From Clostridiales bacterium (GTDB taxonomy: Bacteria > Bacillota > Clostridia > Saccharofermentanales > Saccharofermentanaceae), in NCBI GenBank assembly GCA_017617525.1, contig JAFZWA010000007.1, forward strand, positions 27,270-91,269: DNA of 64,000 nucleotides, written 5' to 3'. This document shows, piece after piece, positions 51,815 to 61,350 of this stretch. The number at the start of each line of letters is the position of its first letter. Positions within the stretch are counted from its first letter, which is position 1. The translations under genes and the position numbers were made by a program. Below the pieces are notes generated by a model, which saw only the letters and a list, made by a program, of their open reading frames with translations, was not told the DNA's origin and ran no database searches.

Positions 51815-53440
51815 TCAGAACTGATTATAGATAAACTGCGATGCGTCGTAGCCGAGGCCGTATGCGCCGAAGACGACGATGACAAGGAGCAGTACGGTAA
51901 AGATCGCCCAGCGGCCTGCAAACGGGATCTTCTTTTCCATCTTGTCGCGGACGGAACCGGATCTCGCGATCATGCTGACAACGAACATCAGGATCGTACC
52001 GAGTGCCAGGATAACGTAGTCCGCACGGTTGATTCCGAGATGCAGGAGCGTGCCGTTTCCAAGGGTGTTCCAGTTCCATGTCGTAAACATCGTGCCGAAC
52101 ATCTTAAATGTCAGTGGAACGTCGCGGTAGCAGTCGAAGAGTCGAAGCGCGCTCATGAGAAGTATGGTCCTTCCGATCTGGAAGGACTTATACGCGGTGC
52201 TTCCGTCTGTGTTGACCTTCTTATGGAACTTGGCATAAAGCGGCTCGAGTTCCTGCGAGATCATGATAACTACGAAGTTACCAAGTCCCCAGACAATGAA
52301 GTTCCAGGAAGCTCCGTGCCAGATACCTGTCGTAAACCAGACGACGAACGAAGCCAGATATACCGGAAGTCTCTTACCCATCTTTTCCGGAAGATGCGTG
52401 CGGCTCCATTTAGAAAGCTTCAGCATCGGGCCGGAAACGGAGATCGGATAGAAGATATAATCCGTAAACCATGTGCCCATCGTGATGTGCCAGCGTCTCC
52501 AGTACTCAGCGATATTCTTACTGAAGAACGGACGCTCGAAGTTCTCTTTGACGGGGATGCCGAGCATCTCGGCAATACCGATCGTGATGTCGATACCGCC
52601 CGTAAAGTCGGCATAAAGTTCCAGCGCGTAGAACATCATCACGAGGAAAACATAAGCGCCCTTGAAGTTCTCCGGCGTATCGATCATGGTGTTGACCGCG
52701 GGAAGGATACGATCCGCGATCACGAGTTTTTTGAAGTAACCCCAGATGACTCTCTGAAGACCTCTTTCCAGCACGCGTCCCTGAAAGGTATGCGGCGTGA
52801 AAAGTTCCTTACTGAGATCGCCGTAGCGGCTGATCGGGCCCTGAACGAGCTGCGGAAAAAAGCCTACGAACAGCGCGTACTTGAAGAAGTTCTTCTGCGC
52901 TTCGTGGCGGTCACGATAAACATCGATGACATAGCCGACGGCCTGGAATGTATAAAAGGAAATACCCATCGGCAGCGCGATGGTCAAAAAGTTGATCCTT
53001 TTCGGCGCGTGGAAGGCCGAGAGGATGCCGTTGATGTTGTATATGGTAAAGTTGGTGTATTTAACGACCGCGAGGATCAAAAGCGCGAGCGTGATGCCGA
53101 TCGCCATGATCCTGCGGCGCTTCTTTTTCTGTTCTTCCTTAAAACGCTTTCTTGCTTCCTTGCCGACTTCTTCGGGGCTTCCCTCACCGCTCTTTTCAAG
53201 TGCTTTCATCTCGGAAAAGCGTGCGTCGGCTTTCTTCTTGTTACTTGAGATCAGAAGGCCCGCGATGTACGTGATGACCGTAACGCCGGCGATGTAAAAG
53301 AGGAACTTCCATCCAGCGAAGAAGTAAAAAACGTAAGACCCCAGCAGAAGCAAGGGCCACTTTGCCTTCTTCGGAAGCACATAGTAAAGTGCCACAAGAA
53401 GGATCACAAATCCGATAAACGCGTAGGAAGTAAAAAGCAT
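51815..53440 (-). CDS. MBOAT O-acyltransferase (DltB/AlgI type)
   Basis: A 541-residue multi-pass membrane protein. The conserved MBOAT region runs about residues 250-440 (PFFSKNIAEYWRRWHITMGTW) with the catalytic His in IWHGASWNF near 376. Family members move an acyl or aminoacyl group from a carrier protein in the cytosol to an acceptor outside. It is the last gene of a cluster with an ACP and an adenylation enzyme, the order of the dlt operon's enzymes. A hairpin (about 53452-53471) lies just before its start; no strong ribosome binding site is seen. Confidence 0.93.
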   Translation of the reverse strand: MLFTSYAFIGFVILLVALYYVLPKKAKWPLLLLGSYVFYFFAGWKFLFYIAGVTVITYIAGLLISSNKKKADARFSEMKALEKSGEGSPEEVGKEARKRFKEEQKKKRRRIMAIGITLALLILAVVKYTNFTIYNINGILSAFHAPKRINFLTIALPMGISFYTFQAVGYVIDVYRDRHEAQKNFFKYALFVGFFPQLVQGPISRYGDLSKELFTPHTFQGRVLERGLQRVIWGYFKKLVIADRILPAVNTMIDTPENFKGAYVFLVMMFYALELYADFTGGIDITIGIAEMLGIPVKENFERPFFSKNIAEYWRRWHITMGTWFTDYIFYPISVSGPMLKLSKWSRTHLPEKMGKRLPVYLASFVVWFTTGIWHGASWNFIVWGLGNFVVIMISQELEPLYAKFHKKVNTDGSTAYKSFQIGRTILLMSALRLFDCYRDVPLTFKMFGTMFTTWNWNTLGNGTLLHLGINRADYVILALGTILMFVVSMIARSGSVRDKMEKKIPFAGRWAIFTVLLLVIVVFGAYGLGYDASQFIYNQF

Positions 53441-53475
53441 AGTTTAGTCTCGAGCCTCAGAAAGAGGCTTCGTTC

Positions 53476-53706
53476 TTACTCCTCGTCCTGCAGTTTCTCG
53501 ATCAGTTCCCACAGAGCCTTCGCGGAATTGAAGTTCTCCGGGACCATGTACTCGGCAGAAACGACGACATCGAATTTGTCGGCGATCTCCGATACGAGAG
53601 AAATAATATCGAACGAATCGAGGATCTTTCCGTCAACAAGGTTGGTTGCCGTTTCATAATCCACGTCCGGGTGAATATCCTTTAAAATCGCAATAAGTTC
53701 GTCCAT
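53476..53706 (-). CDS. Acyl/aminoacyl carrier protein (DltC-like)
   Basis: A 76-residue carrier protein. The phosphopantetheine attachment Ser lies in ILDSFDIISLVSEI near residue 33 (DSF rather than the usual DSL/DSM). I use the ATG at 53706 (MDELIAIL), which has GGAGG 8 bases upstream; an upstream non-ATG extension would overlap that site. It lies between the adenylation enzyme and the MBOAT gene, so it should carry the activated substrate from one to the other. Carrying an amino acid rather than a fatty acid is inferred from the neighbour. Confidence 0.92.
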   Translation of the reverse strand: MDELIAILKDIHPDVDYETATNLVDGKILDSFDIISLVSEIADKFDVVVSAEYMVPENFNSAKALWELIEKLQDEE

Positions 53707-53805
53707 TTGACTAACCTCCAAAATGTCGCCTTTTGTCAGCGTTCCAGATAATTATATATGTACGGATTTTTTCTTGCAATTACCGTACTGTCACATGAAG
53801 TCTTC

Positions 53806-55317
53806 TCAGATCATGCCGGAAAGAGCCACACGGTCGGTCTTTCCGTTGGATGTCAGCGGGATGCGGTCGAGCTTTTTGGTTACGTTCGGAACCATGTATC
53901 TCGGCAGGCTATCCTTTAAGATGACCTTCATATCGGCCTCTTCCTTATCTCCGCTATAGAAAAGCACGATCTTGCCCTTCACTTTGTCGTAGACACAAGC
54001 GGCACCCGTGATGCCCTCGATCATCTGCGCGTTGACCTCGATCTCACCAAGCTCGATACGGTGGCCCATGTGCTTGATCTGGAAGTCTTTTCTCGAAACG
54101 AACATCAGCTCGCCGCGCTCGTTGTAGCGTCCGATGTCACCGGTTCTGTAGATGAGCTCCGGCCAGTGCTTTTGGAGCGGATTGAGCGTGAAGCTCTCGG
54201 AAGTCTTTTCCGGATTGTTCATGTATCCCAGTGTCAGGGATGTGCCGCGGATGCAGATCTCGCCCTGCTCGCCGTTCTCCTTTGTGACCTCATTGTTTTC
54301 ATCGTCAAGGAGGATGATCTCTGTGTTATCGAACGGACGTCCGATCGGGATCGCCTCGCCGTCTTCGAAATCTCTGTCGACTCTGTAGTAGCAGCACATG
54401 CCGGTGCCTTCGGTCGGTCCGTAGAGGTTCGTAAATGTCGCCTCCGGGAGCGCCTGGCGCCACATGCGGAACTGCTTCAGCGGGAAGACTTCGGAACCGA
54501 AAGCGATCGTCTTTAAATACTTCGGGACTTCTGTTTTGAAGGTGCCGAATGTGGAGATGATCGTCAGCGCCGAAACGACCCAGCAAACGGTGTTGATCTC
54601 ATGCTCGTTTAAGTACTGCACGAGCTTAAGCGGCTGCATGAAAAGCGTCTTCGGGACGAAATATGTCGTCGCGCCGAAACGCATCGTCGGGAAAAGTTCC
54701 TTGAAGCAGGCATCGAGGTACAGCGGTGTCTGGTTTCCGAAGACGGTCTCCGAGGAAAAACCGAGCACTTCGGAAAGCTGGTCGATGTAGTCGTTGACCG
54801 CGCGGTGGCAGCCGACAACGCCCTTCGGAACACCGGTGGAACCCGATGTAAATACGATGTACAGAGGATCCGTGTCGATAGACGAATTATAAACGGCGGT
54901 AAGTGCCGCATCGTCGATCTCGGAACTGCTTAAGATCTCGGAATACTTCACGATCTTACCTGTAAAGCCCAGCTCGGATGCTTTTTCAAAAGTGGAATCA
55001 TCGCAGATCAGAAGCGGCGACTTGACGTTTTCGAGGATCAGATGGATACGTACCGTCGGCATTTCCGCGTCGATCGGAACGTAGTAGGAACCCGCGCGGA
55101 TGATACCGAAGAAAGCGGCGACTTCTTCCGGAGACTTCTCCATGAAGACGACGATCGGGCTCTTTTTGATGCCTTCGGAAAGAACGAAAGTACCGATACG
55201 GTCGATCGCGTGGTCGAGCTCCTTAAATGTCAGAACGGAGTTTTCTCCGCAGAAAGCCGGCTTATCCGGAAACTTACTTACGGTATTCTTCAAATCCTTA
55301 AGCACATGATTATGCAT
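53806..55317 (-). CDS. Adenylation enzyme, DltA/NRPS-like amino acid-activating ligase
   Basis: A 503-residue stand-alone adenylation enzyme, the length of DltA. It has the P-loop FTSGSTGVPKG near residue 155-165, LDACFKELFP near 213 (the conserved Asp that binds the alpha-amino group) and NLYGPTEG near 300. YRTGDIGRYN near 390 and the C-terminal lysine motif SNGKTDR near 493 follow. This supports an amino acid substrate; which one cannot be read reliably. It starts 3 bases after the racemase gene, so the two are translated together. In dlt systems the product is loaded on DltC. Confidence 0.9.
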   Translation of the reverse strand: MHNHVLKDLKNTVSKFPDKPAFCGENSVLTFKELDHAIDRIGTFVLSEGIKKSPIVVFMEKSPEEVAAFFGIIRAGSYYVPIDAEMPTVRIHLILENVKSPLLICDDSTFEKASELGFTGKIVKYSEILSSSEIDDAALTAVYNSSIDTDPLYIVFTSGSTGVPKGVVGCHRAVNDYIDQLSEVLGFSSETVFGNQTPLYLDACFKELFPTMRFGATTYFVPKTLFMQPLKLVQYLNEHEINTVCWVVSALTIISTFGTFKTEVPKYLKTIAFGSEVFPLKQFRMWRQALPEATFTNLYGPTEGTGMCCYYRVDRDFEDGEAIPIGRPFDNTEIILLDDENNEVTKENGEQGEICIRGTSLTLGYMNNPEKTSESFTLNPLQKHWPELIYRTGDIGRYNERGELMFVSRKDFQIKHMGHRIELGEIEVNAQMIEGITGAACVYDKVKGKIVLFYSGDKEEADMKVILKDSLPRYMVPNVTKKLDRIPLTSNGKTDRVALSGMI

Positions 55318-55320
55318 TCT

Positions 55321-56010
55321 TTATTCTCCTTTGCATTCGCGTACACAGGCTTTTGCCAGTACGTCGATGATATCTACGAAACGATCGTCGAGGTCCATCT
55401 CGACCATGGCCTGCGAAAGCTCGGTGCAGCCCAGAACGATCGCCTGCGCGCCGGAATGAAAGAGCGCTTCGGAAGACTCGAAGAAAGAGCCGCGGTTCAG
55501 TGCTTTTCCCGCCTTCACATCGTCGTAGATCAAAGACATGACCTTCTTCTGGTCTCCTTCAGACGGCCAGATACAAGTCACGCCGAATTCGCTTAAAACG
55601 TCGTCATAGATCTTCGACTGACGCGCGCCGTCGGTCGCCATGACGCCAAGGGAAGTAACGCCCTTTTCCCGGCACCACACCCCGAGTTCGCGGATCGCGT
55701 GGATGACCGGAAGGCCGATACCTTCTTCCATTTCCTTGTGAAAAGCATGCGCCGTGATGCACGGGATCGCGAGGACTTCCGCGCCGATGTCACGGAGTTT
55801 TCTTCCGACTTCGATCAAAGTCGGGCGCGGATCTTCCGCCGTATCCTTCGATAGAAGAAAAGCGGTACGGTCCGGGATCTGGGGGCAGGAGCCGATCCAG
55901 GTCTCGATATGTTCCTGATCTATGGAAGCATTGGTCATCTCAACGACACGACTGTAGAAATACGCAGTCGCCATTGGTCCCAGTCCGCCGATGATTCCCA
56001 GTTTCTTCAA
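55321..56010 (-). CDS. Aspartate/glutamate racemase family protein
   Basis: A 229-residue cofactor-independent racemase. GGLGPMATAYFYSRVVEMT is at the N-terminus. The two catalytic cysteine motifs are both present: AIPCITAHAF near residue 81 and VLGCTELSQ near 190. It appears to start at TTG (56010) with AGAGGAAG upstream. Members make D-Asp or D-Glu, or act on related carbonyl acids. It sits 3 bases before the adenylation gene, suggesting it supplies the D-amino acid to be activated. Confidence 0.88.
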   Translation of the reverse strand: MKKLGIIGGLGPMATAYFYSRVVEMTNASIDQEHIETWIGSCPQIPDRTAFLLSKDTAEDPRPTLIEVGRKLRDIGAEVLAIPCITAHAFHKEMEEGIGLPVIHAIRELGVWCREKGVTSLGVMATDGARQSKIYDDVLSEFGVTCIWPSEGDQKKVMSLIYDDVKAGKALNRGSFFESSEALFHSGAQAIVLGCTELSQAMVEMDLDDRFVDIIDVLAKACVRECKGE

Positions 56011-56031
56011 GTTTCTTCCTCTCTTTCCGAC

Positions 56032-57654
56032 TTACGGGATCTTTACGTCGTAACGGTCGGCATCGTAATAGTGGTAACCGCGGTGGCTGTCGGAATAGGT
56101 CTTCAACTTCGCGGAATCCCACATGAAGAATCTCGTTCCGTCATCCTTCGTCAGAGCGTCACAGTGATACCAGACGCCGTCGATCTTGACCGCGTTCCAG
56201 AAATGCTGAGCGTATGTGATCGGATATCTTTCGATCATGAAGGTCTCGAAGCCCGCGCGGGTGTAGAGCGCGTGGCAGGTAGACGCGATCGTGAAGCAGT
56301 CGCCGATACGGTTCTTCAGGCCTTCGTAAGCGCCCTGGACCCAGCTGATCTTCGTCGCGTGACCCTGATACTTGACCGACCAGTCGACCCAGTTGAAGAT
56401 CGCTTCGACCTTCTCCTTCTCGCTCATGCCGTCGTTAATGATCTGGGCAAGGATCTGATCACAGAGCTCCCAGACATCGTCTTCGGTATACGGACGATAA
56501 ACGACCGTGACCGTGATCTCAACGGAGGTTGTATTTCCCGCCTTATCTGTTGCGGAATAGGTAACTTTGTATGTACCTTCCGTATTGTTATCTACAGAAG
56601 AGTTATCTACCGTGAAGGTAATGTCCGGATCCGCGTTGTCAGTAACGGTAACGCGATCCTTATAAGCGATCGCCTGTCCGGTGATGATGCTGATATCTTT
56701 CGTGCCCTCGATGACCGGTGCCTCATCGTCTTTTTTCAGGTTGATATGCGATGTAACGATATCTTCGTTTCCGGCCGCGTCAACAAGACGGATCTGAATA
56801 TCTCTTTCACCCGGCTCATCGAACTTCGGATCTTCGACGAACTCCGCCGTTACCGCGGTCGCGTCCGTAAGACCGTCCACGAGTTCTTCCGCTGTCTTCG
56901 GATAGCCGGCAAATCCCTCGTAATCCACGCCTGTTGCTCTCGGCGGGGTCGTGTCCTCAAGGTGCAGGATACTGTCGTAGCGGATGCCGTCTACGCTGAA
57001 AGAAATGGTATAGTCGCCCGGCTCATCCATTTTGATGTCGGAAAGCGGGGTCAGAAGCGCGGCCTCTGTCTCTCCGAACGCAAAAGAACTTGCGTCGGGG
57101 CGTTTGCTGCCCGCTTCCATCGTGATCTCGGGATAAATGCCGATAACTCTGAGCTGCGTGGTCGCGCTTGCGACGTTTCCGCCTAAGTCGTGGCAAGTAA
57201 GCGTGATGTCCTGTGTTCCGACACGCTCAAAATCGGGCTCAGACGCGAACTCGACCGTGCAGGCCGTCTGGTCATCCATGGTCACAATGAAATCTTCCGC
57301 CGGGATCACCTGGCCGTACATCGCTGTCTTCGGCGCCGCGGAAAGGACCGGAGCGATCGTATCCGTAACGATGAGTTTGGATGAATAGGTCTTCTTTCCG
57401 AGCTGGATCGTCACATTGTACTCGCCCGGCACGCTTACGTCATACGCGGAGGTTCCGTACTGGAACGCCGCGGACTTCTTATCTTTCTTAAAACGGACGA
57501 AATCGGAAGCACTTACCGGAGTTCCGGCTTCTACGGAACACTCCTTATATACGCGCTTTTCTTTGTCGATATAGATGTTCAACGCCATTAACACCCCGAA
57601 CAGAACGACCACGGAGATCGTTATGATCAATATACGGCGTTTTTTCTTGCTCAT
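56032..57654 (-). CDS. Surface protein with Ig-like repeats and transglutaminase-like domain
   Basis: A 540-residue protein anchored by one N-terminal membrane helix (residues 8-28). About four bacterial Ig-like (DUF5011/HYR) units follow (about 50-390), visible from repeats of TVTDNAD / ITLTCHDLGGN and D-x-A-P-V-I patterns. A transglutaminase-like domain ends it (about 395-540) with Cys in GDCFTI near 451, His in QHFWNAV near 485 and Asp in YHCDAL near 496. Such folds are peptidases or crosslinking enzymes. It is the first gene of the dlt-like cluster, 21 bases before the racemase. Confidence 0.85.
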   Translation of the reverse strand: MSKKKRRILIITISVVVLFGVLMALNIYIDKEKRVYKECSVEAGTPVSASDFVRFKKDKKSAAFQYGTSAYDVSVPGEYNVTIQLGKKTYSSKLIVTDTIAPVLSAAPKTAMYGQVIPAEDFIVTMDDQTACTVEFASEPDFERVGTQDITLTCHDLGGNVASATTQLRVIGIYPEITMEAGSKRPDASSFAFGETEAALLTPLSDIKMDEPGDYTISFSVDGIRYDSILHLEDTTPPRATGVDYEGFAGYPKTAEELVDGLTDATAVTAEFVEDPKFDEPGERDIQIRLVDAAGNEDIVTSHINLKKDDEAPVIEGTKDISIITGQAIAYKDRVTVTDNADPDITFTVDNSSVDNNTEGTYKVTYSATDKAGNTTSVEITVTVVYRPYTEDDVWELCDQILAQIINDGMSEKEKVEAIFNWVDWSVKYQGHATKISWVQGAYEGLKNRIGDCFTIASTCHALYTRAGFETFMIERYPITYAQHFWNAVKIDGVWYHCDALTKDDGTRFFMWDSAKLKTYSDSHRGYHYYDADRYDVKIP

Positions 57655-57757
57655 GATGTCTTCATCCCCTCATGTCGAAATGCGGCAGAAACGTAGGAAA
57701 CCCTACAGTCCTGTCATTTAACTGCTAATACTATATCACGTTTATTTGATTTTAGCA

Positions 57758-58468
57758 TTACGACTTAGTTATATTGCTGAGGATCTTCATGGACCAGTTC
57801 GCGTCGATCAATTCGTACTCGGTCTTGGTCTCTTTTTTGACACGGTCTTCGAACATGGAAACGACCTCGTCGTAGAGTCCTTCGGGGAATTCTGCCCAGA
57901 ACTTTTTGCCGTCCGAAGAGAAGATGACCAGTCCGTCTTTTTCATCCTGACGCTCGAAAAGCACCTGTACCGCGGTAAATCCGGGGTTCTGCTTTAAAAA
58001 CTGCGCGAAAACGAACGCCTTGGAAAGCTCGACGAAGCGGTCATCAAGTCCCGCGTCCGCGATCTTGATCTTCTCGGCCAGCTCATTGATCGAGCGTACG
58101 GCTCTCATCGTGCAGACCTTCGCGGCCTTAAGCATATCTTCCGACCAGGTCTCCTGCTGGGCATTGAGCTTTTGGAGCGCATCCTCCGTCTGACCCGGCA
58201 GAAGGTAGATCATCAGTGCTTTTCCCATATCGTCATAGAGAAGTGGATAAGAAACAGCCGTCTTCTCCTTACAGTCGGGACATGTGTACATGAAGAAAGA
58301 ACCGTCTAAAACCTGCGCTTTTTCCTCCGGGTGAAGGGAGACATTCACGCAGGCACGAAGCGAGATCGTATCCTTCTTTCCGCAATGCGAGCAGGTGATC
58401 TCCGCGGTCACCGGCTTATACTGCTCTTTTTCTCCGGGAGTGAGATTAAAATCCTTTTTGTCGCTCAT
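57758..58468 (-). CDS. CpXC domain protein
   Basis: A 236-residue cytosolic protein. The N-terminal CpXC domain (about residues 20-160) has a CSHCG zinc pair near 24 and a CPDCKEKT pair near 60, the signature of this family. The C-terminal part (DDRFVELSKAFVFAQFL...) is helical. The family is widespread in clostridia; function is unknown. It lies 16 bases downstream of the amidase gene and is last in that run. Confidence 0.85.
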   Translation of the reverse strand: MSDKKDFNLTPGEKEQYKPVTAEITCSHCGKKDTISLRACVNVSLHPEEKAQVLDGSFFMYTCPDCKEKTAVSYPLLYDDMGKALMIYLLPGQTEDALQKLNAQQETWSEDMLKAAKVCTMRAVRSINELAEKIKIADAGLDDRFVELSKAFVFAQFLKQNPGFTAVQVLFERQDEKDGLVIFSSDGKKFWAEFPEGLYDEVVSMFEDRVKKETKTEYELIDANWSMKILSNITKS

Positions 58469-58484
58469 TTATCTTTTTCCATCC

Positions 58485-59543
58485 TTATCTGTTTTTCATC
58501 TTATTGCAGAATGCCGCGACGCCCATGCAGATCTTGTTCTGATAATCCGGATCTGACAGGAGCTTGTCGTCTTCGCTGTTGCTCATAAAGCCCATTTCCA
58601 AAAGGAACGACGGAACGGATGTTGCCCAGTTCAGGCCGCTGTACGTCGTTGAGGCGTTCGTGCCGCGGAACTTCGATCCCGTCGCTTCGGAAAGGCAGTT
58701 GCCGAGCCAGTTGCCCCATGTGGTCTGACTGTCGCCGAAATCACTTTTGCTGCATACGAATACGCCGATACCTCTTGCCGACGAGCTGTCGGAAGAGTCA
58801 CAGTGGAGTCGTAAGAATACGTCCGCGTTGTTATTGACGGCGATCTGCGCGCGCTCGATGTTGGAAATGTCGACGTCATTGGAGGTTCTGGTCATGACGA
58901 CCGTTGCGCCCATGGATTGAAGTGTATCTCTCATCTTCAGGCCGATCTCCAAAACGACTTCGTACTCGGGTCTTTTGGTCGAAACACCGGATGTGCCTCC
59001 GGAAACCTTTGCCTTCTTCTCATCCGACCACGGAGCGACCGCTTCCGTATCGGAATTGGCTTTTCTCTGATGACCCGGGTCAATAACGATGACCATTCCC
59101 GAAAGATCGTAGGAGCCTGTCGGAGCCGGGCTGCTCTTCGTTGTCTCCGTCGTCTGTGTCGGTTCCGGTGTCGGACTCGGAGTCGGTTCCGGCGTCGGTG
59201 TCGGTGTAGGAGACGGCGTCGGCTCTGTCTCGCTCGGAGTCGTCTCCGCTTCACTTGAAGTCATATCCGGAGAAGTTTCAGTCGGAACACCGAGATCTGC
59301 CGTTTCACTCGTATCTCGGGAAGACGGATCCGCTTGACTCGGATCAGTTACATCCTGTGGATCTGAGTCATCCGAAGAACCGTCTTCGATCGATTCTGTC
59401 GCGATGCCGTTCTGCGGATTCTTAAGGGACTTATCGTCCTTACTCTTCTTCCATGGTCCGATCGTAAAAAGAAGGATGATCATCGTCAGGAGCAGCACGC
59501 CGGTCACTACCGACATGATCGGGATCATTTTCTTGTTTTTCAT
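58485..59543 (-). CDS. N-acetylmuramoyl-L-alanine amidase (Amidase_3), membrane anchored
   Basis: A 352-residue wall hydrolase. It has an N-terminal transmembrane helix (residues 7-28) and a long S/T/P/E-rich linker (about 35-145) with PTPTPEPTP repeats. The Amidase_3 zinc peptidase domain (about 148-350) follows: IDPGHQ near 154 (His ligand), LEIGLKMRD with the Glu near 200, LRLHCDS near 246 (His ligand) and LLEMGFMSN near 314 (catalytic Glu). It cleaves the bond between MurNAc and the stem peptide. The start overlaps the stop of the upstream lipoprotein gene as TGATG, so the two are coupled. Confidence 0.95.
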   Translation of the reverse strand: MKNKKMIPIMSVVTGVLLLTMIILLFTIGPWKKSKDDKSLKNPQNGIATESIEDGSSDDSDPQDVTDPSQADPSSRDTSETADLGVPTETSPDMTSSEAETTPSETEPTPSPTPTPTPEPTPSPTPEPTQTTETTKSSPAPTGSYDLSGMVIVIDPGHQRKANSDTEAVAPWSDEKKAKVSGGTSGVSTKRPEYEVVLEIGLKMRDTLQSMGATVVMTRTSNDVDISNIERAQIAVNNNADVFLRLHCDSSDSSSARGIGVFVCSKSDFGDSQTTWGNWLGNCLSEATGSKFRGTNASTTYSGLNWATSVPSFLLEMGFMSNSEDDKLLSDPDYQNKICMGVAAFCNKMKNR

Positions 59544-61129
59544 CAGTTCTCCTCCTCGATCGAGTTTTCGATCAGAACAGATCCGTCCGGATTATATACC
59601 GTGACCTTCAAAGGTCCTTTTACCAAACCGGTAACATCGATCTCGATCCTTACTTCATTTCCGGTAACGATGTTGGCGACTCCCTCAGCAAGCACGGTTC
59701 CGCCACCTTCTTCGATCTTGTAGGTAAACTGCATGTACTGATAATAATCTTCCGTATACGCGCTGTAGACGATCGTTTTCGCGTCTGCCGGGATCTTGTC
59801 GATATATCTGAACCTTCCTTCTTCCCAAGAGAAACAGTCGTAATAGGTTGCCGCCTTGGTATCGTCCATTTCGAACTCTTTGCCGTCTTCGATGATCGTA
59901 AAAGGCAAAGTACGCATCTCCGAACCTCTCATGTCGTAGAAGATGACCGTATATTCACCCGGACCCGGATTCTCGAAATCCGTAAATGGTAGTTCAACCT
60001 GGGTGGAAGTCGCCGTGACGGTATTTCTGTAAAGCTCTTTGGAATTACTTGAATATCCGTCTCCTTCCACAAAAGCATAAGTGATCTCAACGCCTTCGTA
60101 CTTGTCGAGTTCAACAAACGCCTGCATGTTTTTATCCGATTCGTGGTAGCCGGGAACGGGATTTCCGGTCTCATCTACCATCTCGCACTTATAGAAATAG
60201 AAGATCATGGGAAGCGGCTGTTCATCGTCAATGATCTCCACACAGGCGACCGTGACCAGGGATCCACTTCCGTCGTAAATGGTGCAGGAGATCCATCCGA
60301 CCGGCATCTTATATCCCGGATCCCAGTCGATATATATGACAGACTCGTCGTCCTGGATCTCGATGGATCCGGATGAAATATTGCCGTCGTAATCTTCAAA
60401 TTCATATGTAAGAGTCTGTTTAACAACAGTTCCGTAGATGCACAGCATCAGTCGAATATGCTCCTCCGACTGGTGATACCCGTCGACTTCATTGAAATCC
60501 TCGTCAAACCAGGAGTAGTAATTATCGGCAAGCGACGGAACCTTGGTCGTTTGCGTCGTTGTCGGCGCCGGAACCGTATCCATGCCCAGATCCTCGATAA
60601 ACTCGAAAAGCTCCACGCTGATCTCGTCGAAACTGTCTCCTGCGATCAGCCAGTCTTCGTCGTAAACGAGTTCGACTTCGACCTCGATCGTCTTTTTCTT
60701 CGCGCCTTCGATCGCCTTGATGATCTCTCTGTTTGTACTGCTGTGAGTGATCTCTTTTCTGAAATCTTTCGTGTCGAAATATTCAAATACGATGAGTGCT
60801 TCTCCTTCGCCCTCATCCTCGTCAGCTTCTACATCCTCGATCGAATAATCGATCCGTTTTCTGGCCGCCTCAAAGACGTCCTTTACTTCCGAATCTCTAT
60901 AGTTTTCCAGAGTACCCAGCCATTTGCTTCTGCCGGAGAGCATATCCTCGATCTTTTCGTATTTCGCACTCTTAATATACGCGCAGACATCATCGAGCAT
61001 CGAAGCGGCGTTCTGCTCAGGGGTTCTCTTCTTCCTGTTCTTTTTACCTGAATTGTTACACCCACTCAAAACGATCGACACGATCATAACGGCTGTCATC
61101 ACCAGTGCCTGAAATCTCCTTTTGTTCAT
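59543..61129 (-). CDS. Lipoprotein of unknown function
   Basis: A 528-residue lipoprotein with lipobox LSGC (Cys about residue 23) and a basic linker. An N-terminal helical domain (about 40-180: MLDDVCAYIKSAKYEKIEDML...) resembles DUF5105/TcaA-type extracytoplasmic domains. It is followed by three beta-rich repeats (about 200-520) of the pattern 'YxSDKNxxxFVExDxYEGVEITYAFVE'. GGAGG lies 7 bases before the ATG at 61129; the longer ORF start is not used. It is coupled to the amidase gene and may tune wall hydrolysis; that link is only positional. Confidence 0.8.
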   Translation of the reverse strand: MNKRRFQALVMTAVMIVSIVLSGCNNSGKKNRKKRTPEQNAASMLDDVCAYIKSAKYEKIEDMLSGRSKWLGTLENYRDSEVKDVFEAARKRIDYSIEDVEADEDEGEGEALIVFEYFDTKDFRKEITHSSTNREIIKAIEGAKKKTIEVEVELVYDEDWLIAGDSFDEISVELFEFIEDLGMDTVPAPTTTQTTKVPSLADNYYSWFDEDFNEVDGYHQSEEHIRLMLCIYGTVVKQTLTYEFEDYDGNISSGSIEIQDDESVIYIDWDPGYKMPVGWISCTIYDGSGSLVTVACVEIIDDEQPLPMIFYFYKCEMVDETGNPVPGYHESDKNMQAFVELDKYEGVEITYAFVEGDGYSSNSKELYRNTVTATSTQVELPFTDFENPGPGEYTVIFYDMRGSEMRTLPFTIIEDGKEFEMDDTKAATYYDCFSWEEGRFRYIDKIPADAKTIVYSAYTEDYYQYMQFTYKIEEGGGTVLAEGVANIVTGNEVRIEIDVTGLVKGPLKVTVYNPDGSVLIENSIEEEN

Positions 61130-61350
61130 GGCGTGCCTCCTTTTCTTGCTCCCTTTAGTTTGCCATCTTTGCCATCCTTTTAGCAAGTCAATGTATTTCG
61201 TTTTCGTTAAAATCTAGTAAAAAAGTGCACTTCGGCAGGCAAGGCACTTTCTCTTCGTGTTGCGCTGTGATATTATTTATTTGGTTGGGTGATCTTCGAT
61301 AAGAATCGAGGGTGTATGATCTACTTGGGTGGAAGGGAGCAGTTTTCTAC

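Noticed and set aside
58950..59270. Arg-rich frames opposite the amidase linker
   Set aside because: They come from reading a Pro/Thr/Ser/Glu repeat in other frames; no start signal.
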